Part shown: positions 55,710 through 64,000 of the stretch, one piece after another
How positions within the stretch are numbered: position 1 is the stretch's first letter
Layout: the number at the start of each line of letters is the position of its first letter
NCBI GenBank assembly: GCA_030549495.1
Contig: JAUIRK010000052.1
Coordinates: forward strand, 186,001 to 250,000
Length of the DNA stretch: 64,000 nucleotides
Direction of reading: 5' to 3'
DNA from: Nectonema munidae
Lineage: Eukaryota > Nematomorpha > Nectonematoida > Nectonematidae
Program-made: the position numbers and the translations under genes
Notes under the pieces: model-generated
What the model was told of the DNA's origin: nothing
Seen by the model: the letters and a program-made list of their open reading frames with translations, nothing else
The model's database searches: none

Positions 55710-56390
55710 TTCCGAATTAAAACGGAGGAATTTTTATGTCTTTATAAAGAAGTTTTCACAAATTAGACACGCCCGTCAGGAGCCTTTGTGATTGAATCCC
55801 TTAACTTCAACGGTTAAGCTGAGAGGTAGAACCTAAAAATCATTGAGGCTCAGATTTTTTATTTGTTAAATAAGAATAAATTTAAATTATATACAAACAA
55901 AAACTTAAAATAGCTATATTGAATAATATTTTATATATATATATACTGTTTTTACTTTAAGTGCGCCCTTTTTCACTTTAAGTGCATCCTTTTTCACTAA
56001 AAAGTTAGTCTTTTCATTTTTTAAAACTGATCAAATTTCATAATTTGTTTTTCAAAATATAGAATTTGAGCTATAAATTTATCCAAAATAAAAGGTTATA
56101 AAAATTTTCGAAAACACTCCATGTTATCTTTTTTATCAAAGTTAATGAGAAAAAGCAAAAGAAGAAAACGATTAAAATGGAAATTTAAAAAAGGTGATCA
56201 AGCAGAAAACTTTATTTTAATAATAATGATTTGGATTATACTTTTCTCCATCGATGGCCAAGTTTAGATTGAAAAACATGTATCTGTAAAAATTGTTTAA
56301 ATCCAATATTGTAATTGTATTTACTGCTTCTTTTATAACTTACTGGATATCATGCGTTGTGTTGTCGTTAGACATCTTTTGCCTATCTAC
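55710..56390. other. Spacer between LINE and mariner-like gene
   Basis: It has a short (TA)n tract near 55930-55945 and a tandem pair of ctttaagtgc(g/a)(c/t)cctttttcac units at 55957-55999. The pair could be part of a terminal repeat, but no partner near 57480 matches it well. Confidence 0.4.
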
Positions 56391-56392
56391 TC

Positions 56393-57218
56393 TTAATTTT
56401 TGAAAAAAACATTTTTAATGCGATTCTGCATGTATGAGTAAGGAGAAAGGTATTGAAGCTTGATACGATTAATGTTTTGCATGAAAAAATCTTTGCTTAT
56501 TTGCGGTTTGTGAATGGCCACAGTGTCCATTATGAGCCAATGTACGTTTCCATTTTTAGGTAGTTCTTGTAGAAGCTCCTCCAAAAACACCAGAAACTTT
56601 TCTGCATTTACAGCAGAGTTATAAAATTTATAGTGAAGGATTTTGTTACAGTTGATTGCCAACAGAAGAGAAGTATTTTTTGATTTTTGTGTTGGAATGA
56701 CTGTTACAGCTTTTGTGCCTTTTCTGGACCTGGCATATGGTCTTGTGAGATGATTGTTAAACCCAGATTCGTCAATCTAGACATACAAGCCATGGTCTTT
56801 TGGGGCGTTACTTGCCATATGTAAAGCATATTCTTGCCATGTGACAGTTCTATCCGAATTCCCAGCTTTGATTTCTTTACTTGCCCTTTTCAGTGTTAAT
56901 TTTATTTTCTTTACAAGCTCATAATGAATAGAAGTTGTATTAGTTTCAAAATCAAATCTTGATTTGAATTTGTCTTTTATTTTTTGTAGAGTCAGTGTTG
57001 AGCAATCTTCTATAGCTTTTTCAATAAACAGCAACTTTTCATCTTCAAAAAAGGTTGTTTTGTGTTCTCCATGCTTTCTAACTCCATCGTTTTCTTTATG
57101 CCTGTAAATTATTGATTGTGGTGTTGAATAACAGTATAGCAGCATCTTTAATACTAAAATTATTCTCGATAACTAAATCCACAAGCTTTTCCTTTTTTTC
57201 GAACGAAACTTTTTCAGG
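56393..57218 (-). pseudogene. IS630/Tc1-mariner superfamily transposase, nearly intact
   Basis: It starts MPEKVSFEKKEKLVDLVIEN at 57218 (an N-terminal helix-turn-helix region), shifts frame near 57140, and then reads to 56393. Catalytic region: IDESGFNNHLTRPYARSRKG (first Asp, about 56755), WLIMDTVAIHKPQISKDFF (second Asp), LQYLSPYSYMQNRIKNVFFK where the family has PPYSPxLNPIENVF. There is one in-frame TAG just before IDES. The residue expected to be the third acidic (Glu) reads Lys. It has few breaks for this window, so it is comparatively young but inactive. It lies just downstream of the truncated LINE. Confidence 0.82.
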
Positions 57219-57486
57219 CATTCTGACTGGTTGAAGTTAAAGTTAAAAACAGAAGAGGAAAAGAAAGAATTGGAGACTTTTTGTGAAAAACAAATAGTGC
57301 TCAAATGACAAAATGAAGCTTGCAGAATACGCAAGTCCTTTTATACTCTCTGTCAGAGAACCAATACGAATGCACTTGCTTTCTTTATTTTTTTTCATTT
57401 TGAAGTATTTTTGTGATTGTTTTTAAACTTTTAAGCTCATTTATGACTAAATTTTTGCTTCTTTTGATACGTTTTTTGTTCAGTGT

Positions 57487-59583
57487 TTATGAAATAGTTA
57501 AATCATCTGCATACATGATAAGTTTGCTATGATTGTCTAAACACTTGTGTATGTCATTTATGTAAATTAAAAACAATAGCGGACCTAAGATTGATCCTTG
57601 AGGAACACCAGACTTAGAATAATAGCCGTCGGAATAAAAATTATTGAAAAATATAAAAAATTTTCTAAAAGATAAATAGTCCTGGATCAAATTATAAAAA
57701 CAGCCTCTGATGCCCAACTTGCTAATTTTATATAGTAAGATATGGTGATTCACAGTATCGAACGCCTTAGAAAAGTCTAAGAAGAAACATAACAATTTAG
57801 CTTTTTGTTCATAAGCTGTTGCTACAGATAATGATAGTTCTGATAGGGCATCCGTGGTTGATTTATTAGGCCGAAAACCAAATTGATGTTTATAGAAGAA
57901 ATTTATTTTGTTAAGATAGTTACTCAATTTCGTAAAAATAACTTTCTCAAAAATTTTAGCAAAGCTTGATAACAAAGAAATAGGTCTATACGAGCTGAAT
58001 ATGGTAGGCTGTTTATTAGGTTTCAGAATTGGCAGAACTTTTGCAATTTTTAGTTTGTCTGGAAAAATACCTTGTTGTATAGAAGAATTGAATATATGAA
58101 CAAGAATATTACGGATGATAGGCAAAATATATATAAGTAATTTCAAGTTTATTTCATCTAGGCCCGAAGATTTCTTGTTATTCAAACTGCTCACAGCTAT
58201 ATTTATATCATCAATTGTGATTTTACTAAAGTAAAAAGAAGATAATTGAGACGGTAAAAAAGACTCTAGGTAAATAAAAGAACTTTCGAGGTTCGATTCG
58301 TCTGGTTCTAAAGAAAAGATATCTGTGAAACCTTGAATATCCAAATCAATATTGGGAGCAGTTGCTTTATTTTTCATCAATGTGTTCAAGACAGGCCATA
58401 GTGATTTATGATCACATGTAGATAGCTTTGAACAGTAATACTGCGATTTTGTATGATTAACTTTAATTTTGTAATTTTTCACAACATTTTTATAACGAAA
58501 TTTATTATGAAATGAAGGGTTTTTTCTAAATTTTTTATAGTAACGAATTTTTAGACGATTTAATGCAGCTAATTCTTGTGTATACCAGGGTAAATTTGGT
58601 TTCTTTTGTTTGACTGAAACTAAAGGAAAGCATTTGGTAAAACAGTCGTGAATAATTCCATCAAAACATTCATAAATTTGATTAACGTTTTTTGAAAAAT
58701 AACAATATTCAAAATTTGCAACTGACAATTTAGAAAAGAACAATTCATAAGCTTGAGGTGAAAATTTTCTTTTTAAAACTTTTGTTAACACGCTTCTGTT
58801 TTTTAAAAAAGGTAGTCTTAGAAAATTGACACAATGATCGCTTATAAGGGCATTTATATTATAGGAAGTATTGTTCACTAATTGATTTGTAAATATATTG
58901 TCTATTAAAGTTTTTGAATTTGCCAGACGTGTCGGTTTAGAAATGGCTGGGATTAAACCATTTTCAAGCATCAAACAAAGAAAATCCAAAGCATGCCTAT
59001 TTTCATATATATTCAAGAGGTTTATGTTAAAATCTCCAGCAACAAAAAAAAACTCGTTTTTAATCAACTTAATAAACTGATTTAGAGATAACAGAAAGTC
59101 TGAAATCAAAAGGTTAGGGGGTCTATAAACAGCTAGTATGGAAACCTTTGTATCAAAAACTATGAACTGACCTAAAAGAAAATCAGCAGGTGATTCAACA
59201 TTTTCATTTGAATTATAAAGCACTAATTTATAAATACTTTTATAATAAATACATACACCGCCTCCAGTTCGGTTTCTTTCTTTAAAAATCGAGTTATAAC
59301 CATTTAAGTTATATTTTACAGTATCACTTGAGTTCCATATTTCGCTAAAAACTATAAAATCTGGAAGGAGATTAATAGAACTCAAACAAATCGAAAAGTT
59401 AGAAAAATTTGCAAAAAGACTTCTGATGTTTAAATGTATTATGGATAATGAGGTAAGTGAAATATTTTCTCTATAAAGCAAAGATATATCGTCTTCATTT
59501 AAGTATTTAGTTTTATTAATTTCCAAAGAAAGTTCAGAAAATATATCAAAATCATATAAATCAGATATGTTTTGTTTATTCAT
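57487..59583 (-). CDS. LINE ORF2, APE endonuclease and reverse transcriptase, truncated
   Basis: 698 open codons. The N-terminal endonuclease has HLNIRSLFANF, DFIVFSEIW, GGGVCIYYK, FVAGDFNINLL and ALISDHCVNFLRL, the usual APE motifs. The RT begins with FSSYRPISLLSSFAKIFEKV and QFGFRPNKSTTDALSELSLS. It has FFLDFSKAFDTVNHHILLYK and SGVPQGSILGPLLFLIYIND, and reaches IMYADDLTIS, where it stops. All catalytic aspartates are present, but everything after the YADD box is missing, so the protein cannot be functional. Uninterrupted coding over 2 kb implies a recent insertion. Confidence 0.88.
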   Translation of the reverse strand: MNKQNISDLYDFDIFSELSLEINKTKYLNEDDISLLYRENISLTSLSIIHLNIRSLFANFSNFSICLSSINLLPDFIVFSEIWNSSDTVKYNLNGYNSIFKERNRTGGGVCIYYKSIYKLVLYNSNENVESPADFLLGQFIVFDTKVSILAVYRPPNLLISDFLLSLNQFIKLIKNEFFFVAGDFNINLLNIYENRHALDFLCLMLENGLIPAISKPTRLANSKTLIDNIFTNQLVNNTSYNINALISDHCVNFLRLPFLKNRSVLTKVLKRKFSPQAYELFFSKLSVANFEYCYFSKNVNQIYECFDGIIHDCFTKCFPLVSVKQKKPNLPWYTQELAALNRLKIRYYKKFRKNPSFHNKFRYKNVVKNYKIKVNHTKSQYYCSKLSTCDHKSLWPVLNTLMKNKATAPNIDLDIQGFTDIFSLEPDESNLESSFIYLESFLPSQLSSFYFSKITIDDINIAVSSLNNKKSSGLDEINLKLLIYILPIIRNILVHIFNSSIQQGIFPDKLKIAKVLPILKPNKQPTIFSSYRPISLLSSFAKIFEKVIFTKLSNYLNKINFFYKHQFGFRPNKSTTDALSELSLSVATAYEQKAKLLCFFLDFSKAFDTVNHHILLYKISKLGIRGCFYNLIQDYLSFRKFFIFFNNFYSDGYYSKSGVPQGSILGPLLFLIYINDIHKCLDNHSKLIMYADDLTIS

Positions 59584-60602
59584 TTGAGGTGTATGAAGTA
59601 AGAGATTTTACTATTGCTAAATTTTTTAAATATGAAGGACATAGATGCGACATACCATGATGATTTTTGTTAGTATGATTGTTTACTGAACACGTGTAAC
59701 AGGTATACTTATCTGGACAATCTTTAAAGGAACAACTATTTGATTCATGATTTTCAGCACAGTACACACATATTTCCTTATTTGTATGCTTACAGTTAGT
59801 TTTAGTATGCCCAAACATTAGACAGTTTGAACAATGTTTCACATAAAAAAAAACATTTATTCTAAAGCATTTAAACTCAATGAAAATTTGATTATTATTG
59901 CATTCAAGAAATTTTCTTATTTCAGGATCAATCCTAAATATAACAGATTTTACATTTTTAGATTTGCCATTTTTTTCGAAAATAATTTCAAAGGTTTTTC
60001 CTTTATTTACAATATCAGATATTTCTTCATTTTTTTTTAGTATAGATTTCAATATTTCGGTTTTGGATAAGTCTATATCAACACCTCTAATAATTATCTT
60101 GGGAAAGATAGATTTAGGTTTTGAACAAATGAATTTGTACTGAGATTGATCTTTTAAATTGGATAATTCAGACTCTGCAGCACTCATATTTTTAATATCG
60201 GGAAAATCAATTTTGATAACGTTTTCTTTAATAGTCAATTTGTTTATTTTAGTATTTTTAAATATATTTTTATCCTTATTTTTTATTACATTTTTTAATA
60301 ACTTTAAATCTTCATTTGTTTCCCCTTTTATAAAAATTGAATTATTACTTTCATTTTTGGCATTCCAATGAGGTTCTTTTGTTAGGCTTACAGCATGAGC
60401 ATAAGTTAGTTTAGAAATAGTATTTTGAGAATCAGAAAAAAAATTTCTCAATTCGATCCAATTTGGATATTATGAGTGATTCTGTTTTACAATCATTTAA
60501 GACACGTAAAAGCTCTGATTTTATGTCCTTCTTACTCATTGTATCAATTTTCTCAATAATATTCTCAAGATTATTAACAATTATAGATTTGTGATCAGTC
60601 AT
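59576..60602 (-). CDS. LINE ORF1, CCHC zinc-knuckle nucleic-acid-binding protein
   Basis: ORF1 starts MTDHKSIIVNNLENIIEKID at 60602. A run of eight T near 60445 shifts the frame after LDRIEKFF; seven T would keep it open into SDSQNTISKLTYAHAV. The C-terminal third carries zinc knuckles CSNCLMFGHTKTNC, CVYCAENHESNSC and CYTCSVNNHTNKNHHGMSH-LC, as in the RNA-binding ORF1 of Jockey-like LINEs. The product would coat element RNA. About 341 codons. It ends TSNE and TAA overlapping the ORF2 start. Confidence 0.8.
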
Positions 60603-60945
60603 CAAAAAAAAAAAAAAAAAAATTAAAATATTACAGGCCACTACACGTTGATTAAGAAAAATATATCAGAGTAAAAAATTTTAATGATATTAGTACAAAA
60701 TAATTTTCTTTATAATAATAATTTTATAAGAAATATAAAGATTATAAAAAAAATTGTTTAAACAGAATATATAAGTTAAACAATAATGAAAGAAAGCAAT
60801 ATTATGATCAAATTATGAACGTTATACTTTGTAAGGAGGAAATGAATAAGAGCGCCATTTTAATTTTTGATCTTTAATCTTTAATATGTAATGATATATT
60901 CTCATAACCTGTACGGTTGAACGCGGGTAGACAACTTGCGTGTTA

Positions 60946-61112
60946 TCTCCAACCCGTATATTACGATGATTCTTCTCCAACCTGTATTCTACGATGATTC
61001 ATCTCCAAACTATATAGTACAATGATTTCTCCAACCTGTATACTACCATGATTCATCTCCAACCTGTATACTACGATGATTCATCTCCAACCTGTATATT
61101 ACCATGGTTTCT
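60946..61112. repeat. 28-bp tandem repeat, about six units
   Basis: Units start near 60946, 60974, 61002, 61029, 61056 and 61084 and follow TCTCCAACCTGTATACTACG ATGATTCA with scattered changes. Only the last unit has an inverted counterpart at the far end of the palindrome (62260-62292). Confidence 0.85.
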
Positions 61113-61648
61113 ATTCCATGTACAAATAACTAGGGAGACAATGTTCAACTTTCTGTTCACATTCTGCTAGATGTAAGATTTGATATACCTCATTCGGGGA
61201 GACGATGCCACATAAGTTATTACCTATATACATTATACCTGTATACTACGATGGTTCATCTCCAACCTGTATACCGCGATAATTCATATCAAAGAATCGA
61301 AAAATATTCTTTAAAAAATCAAAAAATATCAAACTTTCTGTTCATATTTTGCTACCTCATACGATGTTACAAATGTTATTACCTATACTTTGCAATTTGC
61401 ACGATTTTAAATATCATATTTGTCGAATAATCAAAGAATAGAAAAATGTTCAAATTAAAAAATATTTATTCTTTTTAAATACATCGTTGGCTCCCCTTAC
61501 TTTTAAAATAGAAAGATAAACCTAGTCTTTAATAATTATAAATAAAAAAACCTAGTCTTTAATAATTATATTATTTAAAAGTAAGGGGAGCCAACGATAT
61601 ATTTAAAAAGAATAAATATTTTTTGATTTGAACATTTTTCGATTCTTT

Positions 61649-62060
61649 GATTATTTGACAAATATATTTTTTAAAATCGTGCAAATTGTAAAGTATAGGT
61701 AATAACTTTTGTAACATCGTATGAGGTAGCAAAATATGAACAGAAAGTTTCATATTTTTTGATTTTTTAAAAAATATTTTTCGATTCTTTGATTACAGAA
61801 TTTTATTTTGATTATTTGACAAATATAACATTTAAAATCGTGCAAATTGCAAAGTATAGGTAATAACTTTTGTAACATCGTATGAGGTAGTAAAATATCA
61901 ACAGAAAGTTTGATATTTTTTGATTTTTTAAAGAATATTTTTCGATTCTTTGATTACAGAATTTTATTTTGATTATTTATTAAAATATATTATTTAATAT
62001 TGTGAAAAAATTGCAAAAATATAGGTAATAACTTATCTAACATCCTCTCCCCGAATAAGG
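61649..62060. repeat. 161-bp tandem repeat in the right arm, three units
   Basis: Each unit begins GATTATTT(GAC)AAATAT and includes AAATCGTGCAAATTG, GTATAGGTAATAACTT and AACATCGTATGAGGTAG. Units 1 and 2 are close and unit 3 is more diverged. The left arm has only one equivalent. Confidence 0.8.
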
Positions 62061-62292
62061 TATATCAAATCTTACATCTAGCAAAATATGAACTGATAGG
62101 TTGGAGATGAATCATCGCGGTATACAGGTTTGAGATGAACCATCATAGTATATAGGTAATAACTTATGTAGCATCGTCTCCCCGAATGAGGTATATCAAA
62201 TCTTACATCTAGCAAAATGTGAACAGAAAGTTGAACATTGTCTCCCTAGTTATTTGTACATGGAATAGAAACCATCGTAGTATACAGGTTGG

Positions 62293-62315
62293 ATATATAT
62301 ATATATATATATATA
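62293..62315. repeat. (TA)n tract at the palindrome end
   Basis: A short TA run directly abuts the right end of the foldback element and may replace its missing outer units. Confidence 0.85.
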
Positions 62316-62379
62316 TACATTTTCAAGACTGTATCTAAAATAAACAATAAGTTATAAGTAGGGCGGTTAAAAGTCAATA

Positions 62380-62740
62380 AAGTCAACTTTTTAGATTTAA
62401 CTGCACAATTATATAGATTTACGATGTACCACAAATCTCCAGTTTTATATACTTTTTTTCGTATTTTTTATGTCAATTAAAGTCAACTTTTTTATGTTGG
62501 GTCAACTTTTTTCCATATGGTCAATTTTTTTTCTTAGGTCAATTTTTGAATTTGACGATATTTGATATAATAAAACTTTAACATAATAGATAGGAGCGAG
62601 AAAAAGAGAAGCAGTGAGAAAAGAGATACAGCGAGAGAAAGAGAGATAAATGGCAACATATGTTACATTATGCAATTTGCATTCTTTGATACAAGTTTTT
62701 AAATTGATTGTTTGTTTTTCACTCCAACTTTCATATTTTT
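62380..62740. other. Spacer with repeated GTCAA(C/T)TTTTT motif
   Basis: GTCAACTTTTT and variants occur at least five times between 62391 and 62550, followed by a purine-rich GAGAAAGAGAGATA patch. This may be the left terminal region of the adjacent hAT element. Confidence 0.35.
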
Positions 62741-62743
62741 GTT

Positions 62744-64000
62744 ATGCCAAAGGTTGCTTCTTCCAAAATTTAAAAGATTCTTCAAATTGTTGATCCGTTT
62801 CCTAGAGAATTTATCTTATCCTCGAACAAAGAACTTTTTTGTATACTATGTTCAACAACTGTAAATTACGAAAAAAAATTTTTTTTTGAAAAACACAGAA
62901 GTACTAAAAAGCATCAAATGCATTGAACTCTTTACCAAGTACTTCAAATATATTGAAATATTCCGAAAAAATTGATAAAAACTTCACAAAAAAGTTAGTC
63001 AAATGTTTTTTGGAATCTAATATACACAAGTTGAGACACTCAAGTTTAATGAACTTTTTCAAAGATTTGGGGTACATATTAGCATCAATTTCAACTAGTA
63101 GGCTTATTGTCGATGAACTTGCAGATGAAAGTTTTTCTAAAATAAAATTAAAAATTGCTAATAAAAAGGTTTTCTTAATGATGGATGAAACAGATGTGTA
63201 TGGCGAATCTTTCATTAATGTTCTTATTGGCACTTTAGATGAACCAAATAAGGTGTATGCAGTGAAGACAAAGTTCATTGATGTCTCAATTAATTCGCAA
63301 AAGGTGATATTTGTTCTTGACGACTTAATTAAGCAGCTAGATATAAATAGAGAAGATTTTTGCTTATTTTTAAGCGATGCTGCCAAATATAATATTTCTA
63401 TACCCTAATATGTTTCACGTCACATGCTTTGCCCATCTTTTACGCAATTGTGCATTAAAAGTAAAGGCACATTTTAAAGAAGTTGATGAAGTGATTGCTT
63501 CTGTTAAAGCAGCCACAATCAAGAACAAGGCAAGAAAAGAAAAATTCAAATCGATCGGCTATCCTCCTCATCCAATTGTTACAAGATGGGGAAGTTGGAT
63601 AAAAACAGCATTGTACTACTATACAAATTTAGATAAAGTAAAGGAAATAGTAGAGACTTTTGATGAAGAAGAAGGAATTTTAGTAAGAAGAGTAAAAGAA
63701 GCAGTTAATAAAGAAAGTTTAATAAGGGACTTGATTAGTATCAAAATAAGTTATGGACAACTGATTGAGATGATCGAAAAACAGAAAGTTTAAATTTAAA
63801 GGCATTTGAAATGTATGAAAATTTACATTTTGAAGATGAATGTGATATAAAAACTTATTTCGATAGAAGAATAAATTCAAACGATCTAGTTCAAATAACG
63901 AAGATGGATGATAAAAGTGTGTCTCCATCTTTATGATCTCCTTCAAAATTGTCAAGCTACAACAGTAGCTGTAGAGGGATCTTTTTCCATGCTTAAAAAA
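62744..64000 (+). pseudogene. hAT transposase (CGGBP1-like N-terminus), runs off the window
   Basis: Starts MPKVASSKI at 62744, meets a stop at 62771, then continues PREFILSSNKELFCILCSTT ... HRSTKKHQ, a C-x2-C ... H zinc finger like that of CGGBP1-type hAT proteins. After a frame change: NSLPSTSNILKYSEKIDKNF, KVFLMMDETDVYGESFINVL (first Asp), CLFLSDAAKYN (second Asp, where SDAAxYM is usual), then a shift to MFHVTCFAHLLRNCALKVKA, PHPIVTRWGSWIKTALYYYT (the conserved TRWGSW), and at 63945 QATTVAVEGSFSMLKK, the start of the hAT dimerisation domain. Two or three frame changes and at least one stop make it inactive. The 3' end lies outside the window. Confidence 0.82.

Larger units (their letters stand above)
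57487..60602 (-). mobile_element. CR1/Jockey-like LINE, ORF1 and most of ORF2, 3' truncated
   Basis: An almost intact non-LTR retrotransposon on the - strand. ORF1 (60602-59576) and ORF2 (59583-57487) overlap by 8 bases (ATGAATAA). ORF2 stops right after the RT catalytic box, so the RT thumb and 3' UTR are missing. That is odd, because LINE copies usually lose the 5' end. The 5' side is preceded by 18 T on the coding strand. Deletion or rearrangement on the 57487 side is the likely cause. Confidence 0.88.
60946..62292. repeat. Foldback palindrome with unequal tandem repeats in its arms
   Basis: The left arm (61084-61510) is repeated in reverse in the right arm (61571-62292); examples are CATCGTTGGCTCCCCTTACT near 61482 against AGTAAGGGGAGCCAACGATA near 61580, and AACTAGGGAGACAATGTTCA at 61128 against its complement near 62236. 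The centre holds CCTAGTCTTTAATAATTATA twice (61520, 61551). Left of the arm are about five more 28-bp tandem units (CTCCAACCTGTATACTACGA-TGATTCAT) from 60946. The right arm has about 161-bp units repeated three times (starts near 61649, 61810, 61971). No coding sequence. A foldback (FB-like) transposon or a satellite built from one is likely. Confidence 0.85.

Noticed and set aside
60602-60620. Poly-A run as a LINE 3' tail of another element
   Set aside because: It lies directly before the ORF1 start of the LINE on its coding strand (as poly-T), so it belongs to the 5' side, and no element ends there.
62904-63386. 160-residue - strand frame
   Set aside because: It is antisense to the hAT transposase frame 62923-63408, which carries recognisable motifs.

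Overview
This is AT-rich nuclear DNA from a metazoan. The grounds are spliceosomal introns with GT/AG borders, a conserved animal AP-3 delta-adaptin gene, and a dense mixture of hAT, piggyBac, Tc1/mariner-pogo, Helitron, RTE, CR1/Jockey-like and R1/I-like elements plus a tRNA-derived SINE. The mixture suggests an invertebrate, but the phylum cannot be fixed by reading alone. No prokaryotic features, rRNA genes, free-standing tRNA genes or CRISPR arrays were seen.

Two host genes could be assembled exon by exon with agreeing splice phases. On the + strand, 681-8622 holds nine exons of a lysine-rich, acidic and finally Arg/Ser-rich (RS-domain) nuclear-type protein. Its 5' end is missing, about 615 residues are visible, and it is probably linked to splicing; I could not name it. 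On the - strand, 51246-25460 holds ten coding exons of the AP-3 complex delta subunit (AP3D1, garnet in flies), predicted at 1195 residues. All nine introns are phase-compatible. The longest exon (29603-31851) carries most of the HEAT solenoid and the whole hinge. Its apparent stop lies in the intron donor, and two more C-terminal exons follow about 3.7 kb further on.

Almost everything else is transposable-element debris. 4.5-6.9 kb (RS-gene intron): a pogo-type MITE and a reversed C-rich LINE fragment. 11.9-12.85 kb: an RTE LINE. 14.6-18.7 kb: pieces of a BED/hAT transposase with an LTR-retrotransposon fossil between them and a piggyBac-type MITE inside the hAT core. 20.0-21.6 kb: a broken transposase-like gene of a family I cannot name. 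21.8-22.0 kb: a hAT MITE. 22.3-23.55 kb: another RTE LINE. Inside AP3D1 introns: a piggyBac transposase remnant with a SINE in it (26.5-27.8 kb), several hAT MITEs, a CR1/Jockey-like LINE fragment (35.4-36.7 kb), a decayed Helitron (42.6-45.5 kb) and a cluster of small TTA-flanked MITEs (47.9-48.35 kb). Upstream of AP3D1: an R1/I-type LINE (52.1-55.7 kb), an IS630/mariner transposase with one stop (56.4-57.2 kb), a nearly intact two-ORF LINE (57.5-60.6 kb), a 1.3-kb foldback palindrome (60.95-62.29 kb), and a hAT transposase running off the right edge.

No new multi-gene system was found. The most unusual structures are the foldback palindrome with unequal internal repeats, the unplaced transposase-like family at 20-21.6 kb, a CA(63) tract next to the last RS-gene acceptor, and matching piggyBac MITEs near a decayed piggyBac transposase.
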